A stretch of 8,792 nt of DNA, taken from positions 1 to 8,792 of the forward strand of contig JAGAAA010000114.1 of NCBI GenBank assembly GCA_017615495.1, written 5' to 3'. The notes under the pieces are model-generated. The model saw only the letters and a program-made list of their open reading frames with translations, was not told the origin of the DNA and did not search any database. This document shows, piece by piece, positions 1-5,504 of the stretch (its first letter is position 1; every line of letters begins with the position of its first letter). The DNA is from Clostridia bacterium (GTDB lineage Bacteria; Bacillota; Clostridia; Christensenellales; CAG-1252). A program made the translations under genes and the position numbers.

Positions 1-42
1 AAACTTGCCGAAACCACGTTTGAGGTAGAGGGCGATGATTGA
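1..42 (+). CDS. xseB: Tail of upstream gene, probably exodeoxyribonuclease VII small subunit (partial)
   Basis: Reading from base 1 gives 13 codons (KLAETTFEVEGDD) followed by TGA at 40-42, overlapping the ispA start by 8 nt. An acidic tail after a KLAE-type helix end would suit the small XseB subunit of exonuclease VII, and xseA-xseB directly precede ispA in many Firmicutes. The fragment is too short to identify by sequence alone, so the name rests on gene order. It could be another gene's end. The other two frames also hit stops early in this stretch. Confidence 0.45.
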   Translation, partial: KLAETTFEVEGDD

Positions 43-940
43 AGAAGTACTGAAGAAGTTTGCCGAAAAATTCAACGCCGACCTTGAAAAAGAGATGAAC
101 GCGCTCCGCGGCGGGGCTCTCGTTTCCACCATGCGTTACGCTGTGCTGGGCGGGGGCAAAAGGCTCCGTCCCTTCTTGGTGCTCGTCGCGGCGGAAATGG
201 GCGGGCTCACCTATGAGGACGTCTTTCCATTGATGATGGGCGTCGAGCTCGTACATAGCTATTCCTTAGTGCATGACGATCTTCCTTGCATGGACGACGA
301 CGATTTCAGGCGCGGGCGCAAGTCCACGCACGCCGTATACGGCGAGGCGATGGGCGTGCTTGCCGGCGACGCGCTTTTGAACTACGCTTACGAGTATATG
401 CTCGGCAACGCCGTCAAGGCAAAGAACGTGGGCGGCTACATCACCGCCATCAGTTGCATTATGGTGCGCGCCGGTTATATGGGCATGCTTGGCGGGCAAA
501 GTTACGACATTGACGAAGAGGTCAAAAAGCAGTTTAAGCGCGAAGATTTCATCAACATGTACTCGGGCAAGACGGGCGCTTTGTTCCAAGCGGCGCTTGG
601 CGCGGGCGCGTTTGCGGCAGGGCTAACTGAAGAGGAGATCACCGCGCTTTTGAAATGCGGCAATTACCTCGGCGTAGCCTTCCAATTAAAGGATGACCTC
701 GACGACCTCACGCAGGACCAGAAGGGCGTGGATGAAAAGGAAAAGAAGCCGTGCTTGACGATGCTTTCCACCATTTCGCCCGAAGCGGCAAAGGAATTTG
801 TGGAGCTTGACCGCGACGTAGCCGTCGACACCGTCAAAGACCTAAAAAACAGCGAAAACCTCGTGGCGTTGATCAATTACTTACTGACGTTCCCCAAAGA
901 GGAAAAGCCCACATCGGACAACCCACCCAAGGCGGAATAA
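35..940 (+). CDS. ispA: Farnesyl diphosphate synthase (polyprenyl synthetase family)
   Basis: This 301-aa protein condenses isopentenyl diphosphate with allylic diphosphates, probably making farnesyl diphosphate for cytosolic isoprenoid synthesis. Visible family motifs are GGKRLRP (residues 40-46, substrate phosphate binding), the first Asp-rich motif DDLPCMD (81-87), the RRGR that follows it (92-95), and the second Asp-rich motif DDLDD (220-224) after FQLK. The two-residue Pro-Cys insertion inside the first motif and the Tyr at position -5 before it (Y76) are the bacterial type II FPP synthase pattern, so a C15 product is inferred; a C10 or C20 product is not excluded. The start ATG overlaps the upstream stop, with GAGG at 22-25 as ribosome binding site. 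The C-terminal 20 residues are a Lys/Pro/Glu-rich tail outside the usual fold. It pairs functionally with dxs downstream, from which it is separated by the OLE RNA and oapA. Confidence 0.95.
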   Translation: MIEEVLKKFAEKFNADLEKEMNALRGGALVSTMRYAVLGGGKRLRPFLVLVAAEMGGLTYEDVFPLMMGVELVHSYSLVHDDLPCMDDDDFRRGRKSTHAVYGEAMGVLAGDALLNYAYEYMLGNAVKAKNVGGYITAISCIMVRAGYMGMLGGQSYDIDEEVKKQFKREDFINMYSGKTGALFQAALGAGAFAAGLTEEEITALLKCGNYLGVAFQLKDDLDDLTQDQKGVDEKEKKPCLTMLSTISPEAAKEFVELDRDVAVDTVKDLKNSENLVALINYLLTFPKEEKPTSDNPPKAE

Positions 941-958
941 CGCGTTTTGTACGGATCG

Positions 959-994
959 AAGTGCCCCGACGATCGCATGCGGGGCATTTCTCTT
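959..994 (+). terminator. Terminator-like hairpin between ispA and the OLE RNA
   Basis: TGCCCCG (962-968) pairs perfectly with CGGGGCA (980-986) around an 11-nt loop. A959, A960 and G961 can add A-T, A-T and G-T pairs with 987-989. A pyrimidine-rich but imperfect T tract (TTTCTCTT) follows. It lies 18 nt after the ispA stop, so it probably terminates or attenuates transcripts from the xseA-xseB-ispA side. The weak T tract suggests partial rather than complete termination. It could alternatively be an RNA processing site for the OLE 5' end. Confidence 0.65.
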
Positions 995-1024
995 GTAATT
1001 TTAAAAAATATATGATAATATAAT
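993..1024 (+). promoter_or_regulatory. Candidate promoter for the OLE RNA
   Basis: The stretch 996-1025 is almost entirely A/T and ends with a perfect TATAAT at 1019-1024, which would start transcription near 1031. An alternative pairing is TTGTAA (993-998), 17 bp, TAATAT (1016-1021), starting near 1028. Both predictions coincide with the first base of the terminal helix of the RNA (1029-1031). No -35 box matches well for the 1019 hexamer, so the exact promoter is uncertain, but a start here just after a terminator fits independent transcription of the RNA. Confidence 0.55.
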
Positions 1025-1028
1025 TGTA

Positions 1029-1592
1029 CGGTGGTGCAGTATTCTAGTCAGAACACATACGTATGAGGGCGTGGTTAAAATAACGCCGTAGGGCACATCG
1101 ATGAAGTTTCTTGTGTTGGCTCGTTTTGCCCAAATTCGGGTCGATGCTGGGAGTTAAGAATCGTGGGCGTTTCGTAACGGCATACGGAAGCCGACCCACC
1201 TTTCGTGGAGACCTGCAATGGTGGTCGTTTACTGGGCACTGTGCAGGATTAAACCTGTAATGCGGTATCAAGCTGTGTGCAGCGTAGCCTGCCTTGAGTG
1301 AAATAGGCGGATTGGGAACCACACCGTTTGCGCCGGCAGGCGCAAACCGGTGATTGCCCATGAAACTTAAATTGCAAAAGAGGATAAGTCGTATGTGGTC
1401 TGTTAAGGAAATCTTCTAGACTGTATTAGCAATGTAAGGATTATAGTGCGACCTTAGTGGTGATTCAGTTGCGTGTGGGGAGACCCCCGCCGTGCGGATC
1501 AAAAGGAAACTGCGCGTTCGGCGACGGCGCGTTTCGCATGGGGAAATCCTACTGGACCTATGGCGCAAGGTTTACTTGCATTGCTACCACCG
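1029..1592 (+). ncRNA. ole: OLE RNA (Ornate Large Extremophilic RNA)
   Basis: This roughly 560-nt stretch has no convincing reading frame but dense complementarity. The ends pair: 1029-1035 with 1586-1592, continuing 1036-1038 with 1582-1584 past a bulged T1585. Further helices read by eye are 1068-1072/1083-1087, 1091-1095/1127-1131, 1138-1143/1192-1197, 1212-1217/1242-1247, 1272-1275/1280-1283, 1291-1294/1305-1308, a strong hairpin 1322-1334/1339-1352 inside 1313-1316/1357-1360, 1388-1391/1449-1452, 1477-1480/1484-1487, 1511-1514/1535-1538 and 1565-1569/1575-1579. Known OLE RNAs are about 600 nt, lie in the ispA-dxs neighbourhood, and are followed by the membrane protein gene oapA; all of that holds here. 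The RNA is known to act at the membrane in a complex with OapA and other proteins and to support tolerance of alcohols, cold and Mg2+. I identify it from synteny, size and structure; I could not align it to the family consensus. RNase P RNA, tmRNA, SRP RNA and rRNA hallmarks are absent. It appears to have its own promoter and no terminator of its own. Confidence 0.88.
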
Positions 1593-1596
1593 ATAT

Positions 1597-1604
1597 AAAA
1601 GGAG
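1597..1604 (+). promoter_or_regulatory. Ribosome binding site that fixes the GTG start of oapA
   Basis: AAAAGGAG ends 7 nt before GTG at 1612, an ideal Shine-Dalgarno spacing, and no ATG of this frame lies nearby. It begins only 4 nt after the last base of the closing helix of the OLE RNA (1592), so a ribosome loading here would touch the folded RNA. Confidence 0.85.
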
Positions 1605-1611
1605 TTGTTAA

Positions 1612-2256
1612 GTGGACGAACAGCACAAGGAGCCCGATCTCATCGAGGAGCCGCAACAAAAGGATCATCCAAGGAAAAAAGGACAAAAACGCAATTTATG
1701 GCCGCTGAAAGTGACGATCATCACCCTCGTCCTCTCGGCTTTTTTTAGTTTTTCCACCGAGATCGTTTCCAGCAAGAGCAACCTTGTCGTGGCGCTTTTG
1801 ATCTGCATTCTTTTGGTGCTTATCAGCATTATTTTCGACGGCATCGGCGTTGCCGCAACCAACTGTGACATCAAACCTCTTACCGCTATGGCATCCAAAC
1901 GCATTCCCGGCAGTCGCATCGCCATCCGCTTGGTGCAAAACTCCGAGAAGGTGAGCAGCATTTGTTGCGACGTCATCGGTGATATTTGCGGCGTCGTTTC
2001 CGGCGCGTGCTCGGCGGCTATCGTATTGCGCATCGTGTCGTATTCCGGCGCCGGCTCGCAACAACTTTTGATCTCCATCATCGCAAGCGCTTTGATCGCG
2101 GCGATCACGGTGGGCGGCAAAGCCATCGAAAAGACCATCGCCATTCGCAATTCCAAGGAAATGGTGATGCTCACGGCGCGGTTTTTGGCGTTTTTTATAA
2201 AAGAGAACAAAAAGGAGAAAAGGAATGCTTCTAAAAAAATTAAACCTTCCAAGTGA
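1612..2256 (+). CDS. oapA: OLE-associated membrane protein OapA
   Basis: This 214-aa protein is read from a GTG start behind a strong ribosome binding site. Residues 1-33 are charged and soluble (Lys/Arg-rich near 17-33). Hydrophobic, probably membrane-spanning stretches lie near 34-52, 58-80, 117-142 and 150-168, and the last 18 residues are Lys-rich, so both tails are probably cytoplasmic and could contact RNA. In known systems OapA is the multi-pass membrane protein encoded directly after OLE RNA, binds it and recruits it to the membrane. Position between the RNA and dxs is the main reason for the name; I recognise no catalytic motif. Residues 75-140, including the small-residue-rich segment, GSRIAIRLVQNSEKVSS and the following IGD, loosely resemble the DUF21 membrane module of CNNM/CorC Mg2+ transport proteins. 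That similarity is by eye only, but it fits the Mg2+ phenotypes reported for OLE complexes. The 3' end overlaps dxs by 32 nt, so the Lys-rich tail also encodes the dxs ribosome binding site. Confidence 0.83.
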   Translation: MDEQHKEPDLIEEPQQKDHPRKKGQKRNLWPLKVTIITLVLSAFFSFSTEIVSSKSNLVVALLICILLVLISIIFDGIGVAATNCDIKPLTAMASKRIPGSRIAIRLVQNSEKVSSICCDVIGDICGVVSGACSAAIVLRIVSYSGAGSQQLLISIIASALIAAITVGGKAIEKTIAIRNSKEMVMLTARFLAFFIKENKKEKRNASKKIKPSK

Positions 2257-3931
2257 CGTAAAGAAGCTTTCTTTAGACGCGCTTAAAGCGCTCTCCGAAG
2301 AAGTTCGTCAAAGGATCATCGAAGTTACCATTCAAAACGGCGGGCACATCGGCGCGTCTCTCGGCGCGGTGGAGCTCATCGTTTCGCTTTTGAACGTTTT
2401 TGACGTAGAGAAAGATAAGATCGTTTTCGACGTGGGGCATCAGGCGTATGCGTACAAGATCCTTACGGGCAGAAACGACGCGTTTGACAGCCTTCGCACC
2501 TTCCGTGGCATCAGCGGGTTTCCGCTTCCGTCCGAAAGCAAATACGACCATTTTACCGGCGGGCATGCTGGCAACGCCGTTTCAGCAGGATGCGGCTACT
2601 GCATGGCGCGATCCCTTTCCAAAGAGGATTATCAAGTAATTTCCGTCGTCGGTGACGGCGTGATGGTCAACGGGGAGACCGCCGAGGGGTTGAACCTCGT
2701 TTCCTCTTGCGGCAAGCAGATCATCGTTATCAACGATAACACTTATTCCATTTCTTCGGGCGTGGGCAGTATTCCCGAGTATTTGGCGCGTTTGCGCGCT
2801 TTGCCGTACGATGGCAAGGTAAAACGGGGGGATAACAGCCCCTTTGCGATGTACGAGTTGGATTATATCGGGCCGGTGGACGGGCACGACGTTGCCGCTT
2901 TGACCAAGGCGCTTTCTCTTGCAAAGGAGTCTGAAAAGTCCGTCGTCGTCCATACGGTAACGAGCAAGGGTAAGGGTTTTATCCTTGCGGAAAACAACCC
3001 GTTGAAATTGCACGGCATTTCTCCGCGTGGAGAAAAGAGCGGAGAGGGCTTTGGCGCCGTCTTTGGCGAGGAACTCATCAAACTGCGTGAAAAGGACGAC
3101 AAGATCGTTGCGATCGCCGCGGCGATGGCAATAGGAACGGGACTCAGTCGTTTTATTGAAAAATATCCCGAAAGTTTTATTGACGTTGGTATTGCGGAAA
3201 GCACGGCGCTTACCGTGGCGGCTTCGCTTGCGCGGGCGGGCTATAAGCCTTACGTGGCGATCTATTCCACCTTCTTGCAACGGGCGTACGATCAACTTTT
3301 GTATGACGTAGCGCTCGACAATTTGGACGTAACGGTCATGTTGGACCGTTCCGGCATCGTGGGCGAAGATGGCGAGTCGCACCAGGGCATTTATGACCTC
3401 TGCTTCCTTTCTTCCGTGCCCGGCGTTAAGATCGCCTCTCCGGCAACGTACGACGAACTCAAAGGCTTGATGGCTTGGTCCGAACGTGAAAAGGGCGTAA
3501 AAGTGATCCGTTACCCCAAGAGCGGGATGGTGTTGAACGTACCTACGGATGTGGATTTCCCGCGCTGGAAAGCCCTTGCGGACGGTAGGGACGGCTACCT
3601 TATCGCGCACGGCGCGGCAATGATCGAAGTTGCGATGAAAGTTAAGGAAATTCTTATGGAAAAGGGCAAAAGCCTCGGCGTTTTGAACGCTCGCTTTATT
3701 TCTCCCGTCGACAAAACCACGCTGGACGGCTTAAACGGCGCGCCTTTGTACGTTTTGGAGGACGTTGCCTATGCCGGCTCCCTCTCGGAGCATTTGGCGG
3801 CGATGGGCTATAACGTCCGCGCCTTTACCTTACCCAACGGCTACGTTACCTTTGGTAAACCTTCGGTTTTGCGCAAGCATTACGGCATTGACGCAGATAC
3901 GGTTGCGGAGGCCATCCTCAATGAGGCTTGA
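2225..3931 (+). CDS. dxs: 1-deoxy-D-xylulose-5-phosphate synthase, short and divergent
   Basis: This thiamine-diphosphate enzyme joins pyruvate and glyceraldehyde 3-phosphate, the entry step of the MEP isoprenoid pathway. The start ATG follows AAAGGAG (2211-2217) and lies inside the oapA end. Visible motifs are GGH (39-41), DVGHQ (69-73), the ThDP/Mg motif GDG (143-145) to NDN (170-172), YIGPVDGHD (214-222), the catalytic Glu E325, the STFLQRAYDQ block, and GESHQG with H386. At 568 aa it is about 50 shorter than typical Dxs (about 620). Most of the shortfall is between NDN and YIGPVDGHD, the flexible loop region over the active site (41 residues between the blocks, against about 68 in the E. 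coli enzyme as I remember it). Usual GTGHSS reads GGHAGN (112-117), usual IAEQHA reads IAESTA, and the usual GDGALTGG reads GDGVMVNG. The key Glu and His residues remain, so it is probably active. Other transketolase-like enzymes are unlikely given the context. Confidence 0.92.
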   Translation: MLLKKLNLPSDVKKLSLDALKALSEEVRQRIIEVTIQNGGHIGASLGAVELIVSLLNVFDVEKDKIVFDVGHQAYAYKILTGRNDAFDSLRTFRGISGFPLPSESKYDHFTGGHAGNAVSAGCGYCMARSLSKEDYQVISVVGDGVMVNGETAEGLNLVSSCGKQIIVINDNTYSISSGVGSIPEYLARLRALPYDGKVKRGDNSPFAMYELDYIGPVDGHDVAALTKALSLAKESEKSVVVHTVTSKGKGFILAENNPLKLHGISPRGEKSGEGFGAVFGEELIKLREKDDKIVAIAAAMAIGTGLSRFIEKYPESFIDVGIAESTALTVAASLARAGYKPYVAIYSTFLQRAYDQLLYDVALDNLDVTVMLDRSGIVGEDGESHQGIYDLCFLSSVPGVKIASPATYDELKGLMAWSEREKGVKVIRYPKSGMVLNVPTDVDFPRWKALADGRDGYLIAHGAAMIEVAMKVKEILMEKGKSLGVLNARFISPVDKTTLDGLNGAPLYVLEDVAYAGSLSEHLAAMGYNVRAFTLPNGYVTFGKPSVLRKHYGIDADTVAEAILNEA

Positions 3932-4643
3932 TCTCCTCGTCTCGGAAAAGTTCGGCGTTTCTCGCACGAGGGCGCAAAACCTCATTAAAACGGGCGGCGT
4001 CACGGTAAACGGCGTTTTGACGGACAAGCCCGCCGCAGAAGTGGACGCGCAGGCGGAGATCGTGCTCGTTGATACCTTAAAATACGCGTCGCTTGGCGGA
4101 TTGAAGATCGAAAACGCCATCGATCGCTTTAAAATCGACCTTTCTGATAAAATTTGTTTGGACGTCGGCGCCGCAAACGGCGGTTTTACCGATTGTATGC
4201 TCAAAAAAGGCGCAAAAGAAGTTTCCGCGCTTGATCTTACCGTCGCTTTTTCCAAGGAACTTTCCGAAGACCCGCGCGTGAAGATCTACGACGGGGCAAA
4301 CGCAAAAGCGGTGGGCGACCTTTTTGAAAAGGAAAGTTTCGATTTCGTTTCGGTGGATTTGAGTTTTATATCCTTGTGCGGCTTGTTTTCTTGCTTTTAT
4401 CCCGTATTGAAACGAAACGGACTGCTTTTGACCTTGTTCAAGCCGCAATTTGAGGTTGGGCGAAAGGCGCTTCCCAAAAGCGGTGTCGTACGCGACAAAA
4501 AAGCGATCGAAAAGGCGTTTTCGGCGGTGGTCCTTGCGGCTGAAAACGCGGGGTTTAAGATGATTTCCGAATGCCCGGTGCCGGAAGTTTTACCCAACAA
4601 AAACCCCGAAAGAACGGTTTTGTTTATAAAAGTCGTTCGTTAA
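3921..4643 (+). CDS. tlyA: TlyA family S4-domain rRNA 2'-O-methyltransferase
   Basis: This 240-aa protein starts at ATG 3921, overlapping dxs by 11 nt behind GGAGG at 3907-3911; a longer in-frame reading upstream has no support because it lies within dxs. Residues 1-50 form an S4 RNA-binding domain (RLDLLVSEKFGVSRTRAQN). Residues 77 onward form an FtsJ-like Rossmann methyltransferase with SAM motif DVGAANGGFTD (81-91). The proposed Lys-Asp-Lys-Glu tetrad can be placed at K62, D146 (VDLSFI), K174 (FKPQFE) and E230. Family members methylate ribose of cytidine in 23S rRNA (short TlyA-I) or both 16S and 23S rRNA (longer TlyA-II); the short length favours the TlyA-I type. It is divergent: the usual SRGGLKL linker reads SLGGLKI, and the usual AVDVGYGQL block reads ALDLTVAF. 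The old name hemolysin A is misleading for this family. It probably shares a transcript with dxs. Confidence 0.88.
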   Translation: MRLDLLVSEKFGVSRTRAQNLIKTGGVTVNGVLTDKPAAEVDAQAEIVLVDTLKYASLGGLKIENAIDRFKIDLSDKICLDVGAANGGFTDCMLKKGAKEVSALDLTVAFSKELSEDPRVKIYDGANAKAVGDLFEKESFDFVSVDLSFISLCGLFSCFYPVLKRNGLLLTLFKPQFEVGRKALPKSGVVRDKKAIEKAFSAVVLAAENAGFKMISECPVPEVLPNKNPERTVLFIKVVR

Positions 4644-4668
4644 TAAAAATATAATAATTTTTATTTTT
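4642..4668 (+). terminator. All-AT inverted repeat with T tract after tlyA
   Basis: AATAAAAAT (4642-4650) is the exact inverse complement of ATTTTTATT (4657-4665), with a 6-nt loop, ending in TTTTT at 4664-4668. It starts inside the tlyA stop codon. The position right before a good promoter suggests that the dxs-side transcript ends here. The stem has no G-C pairs, so it would be a weak intrinsic terminator. Confidence 0.4.
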
Positions 4669-4682
4669 CTTGCATAATTTTG

Positions 4683-4711
4683 TTGTATTCTATGAATATT
4701 TGTATTATAAT
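4683..4711 (+). promoter_or_regulatory. Promoter of the nadK-argR-recN unit
   Basis: TTGTAT (4683-4688), a 17-bp spacer and a perfect TATAAT (4706-4711) form a near-consensus housekeeping promoter. Standard spacing puts the transcription start at 4718, which is the A of the nadK ATG. A short inverted repeat TATTC-TAT-GAATA (4686-4698) overlaps the -35 box and spacer and could be an operator. Confidence 0.75.
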
Positions 4712-4717
4712 TGCATT

Positions 4718-5500
4718 ATGAAGTTTTGTTTGGTTGTTAACAGTACAAAACCTCTTGCGCAGGAATTCGCAAAGGATTTTATCAAAGAACTCGAAGCTCG
4801 TTCCTTTGAGTACTACCTCTTTGACGGGGCTGTCCTTGATGGGACGGATTTTGCCGTCGTGTTCGGTGGTGACGGCACGATCTTAAAGTTCGTCCGCAGC
4901 GCTCGCGTTAACGTGCCCGTTTTGGGCGTCAACTTTGGCAAAATGGGTTTTTTGGCGGAGTCCGGCAAGAGCGCCGGCGAGTACGTGGACGAGCTGGTCA
5001 AAAAGAATTACAACCTCGACAAACGCTGTTTCCTTGAGGTGGAATGCCTCGGCAAAAAGTACTACGCTTTAAACGAAGTGGTCATCGGCAGGTCCGATAC
5101 CATCAGTTTGATGGATATCAATATCGAAACGGACGGCTGTTCGCTGGATCACTATCGCGCGGATGGCGTCATCGTTTCCACGCCGACGGGTTCCACGGCA
5201 TACTCGCTTTCTGCGGGCGGCCCCGTTTTGAGCCCCAAAGTGCCCGCGTTTGTGGTCACGCCTATTTGTCCGCACAGCTTGCATTCCAAGGCGATCGTTT
5301 TACCTAACGAGGAAGCCGTGGAGATTGAGGCGGTTACCGCCGGCAAATGCGTCGTAGTCGTGGACGGACGCAACGTTTTGACGGTTGAAAACAACGTGAA
5401 GATCCGCGTTTTGGGCAGCAATGAAGGCGTTTGTTTCGTCCGCATTGACAGACGAAGTTTTTACTCGATCATGCTTAGCAAATTTGCAAAAGGGAAATAG
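4718..5500 (+). CDS. nadK: NAD kinase (ATP/polyphosphate-dependent, NadK family)
   Basis: This 260-aa cytosolic enzyme phosphorylates NAD+ to NADP+. Motifs seen are GGDGT (50-54, with D52 the presumed catalytic base), GVNFGKMGFLAE (70-81), the NE pair (119-120) in YALNEVVIGR, RADG (147-150) and TPTGSTAYSLSAGGP (155-169). Length is normal for the small bacterial enzymes. The start is set by homology to the usual MKFCLVVN beginning; a TTG further upstream (4670) in the same frame would add an unrelated segment spanning the promoter. No Shine-Dalgarno sequence precedes the ATG, and the promoter predicts a leaderless transcript. argR begins 4 nt after its stop. Placement between tlyA and argR is the normal Firmicutes order. 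Confidence 0.95.
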   Translation: MKFCLVVNSTKPLAQEFAKDFIKELEARSFEYYLFDGAVLDGTDFAVVFGGDGTILKFVRSARVNVPVLGVNFGKMGFLAESGKSAGEYVDELVKKNYNLDKRCFLEVECLGKKYYALNEVVIGRSDTISLMDINIETDGCSLDHYRADGVIVSTPTGSTAYSLSAGGPVLSPKVPAFVVTPICPHSLHSKAIVLPNEEAVEIEAVTAGKCVVVVDGRNVLTVENNVKIRVLGSNEGVCFVRIDRRSFYSIMLSKFAKGK

Positions 5501-5504
5501 AAAA

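Noticed and set aside
1056..1065. Palindrome CATACGTATG near the start of the RNA as a protein operator
   Set aside because: It lies within the RNA transcript and is more simply part of its secondary structure or chance; no second copy is seen nearby.
1044..1361. Minus-strand open frame of 105 codons inside the RNA region
   Set aside because: It overlaps the structured RNA on the opposite strand, has no ribosome binding site seen and no recognisable protein features; chance frame in GC-moderate DNA.
1029..1592. Other large RNAs: RNase P RNA, tmRNA, SRP RNA, group II intron
   Set aside because: No RNase P core motif, no tmRNA acceptor end with CCA, no SRP Alu/S domain signature, and no domain V-type hairpin or intron-encoded protein; context and the adjacent membrane protein favour OLE.
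1457..1708. Plus-strand frame of 83 codons spanning the RNA 3' part and the start of oapA
   Set aside because: It is out of frame with oapA, has no ribosome binding site, and its bases are used by RNA helices and by oapA.
1665..2252. Long minus-strand frame (195 codons) opposite oapA
   Set aside because: Mirror of codon bias on the other strand; the + strand frame has a strong ribosome binding site, membrane segments and the right context.
3765..3920. Upstream extension of tlyA to an earlier ATG
   Set aside because: The extra codons lie inside dxs in another frame and do not resemble TlyA; ATG 3921 has GGAGG at a good distance and begins the S4 domain.
4670..4717. Upstream TTG start for nadK
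   Set aside because: It would place the promoter inside the coding region, and the extra residues do not resemble NadK; ATG 4718 matches the family start.
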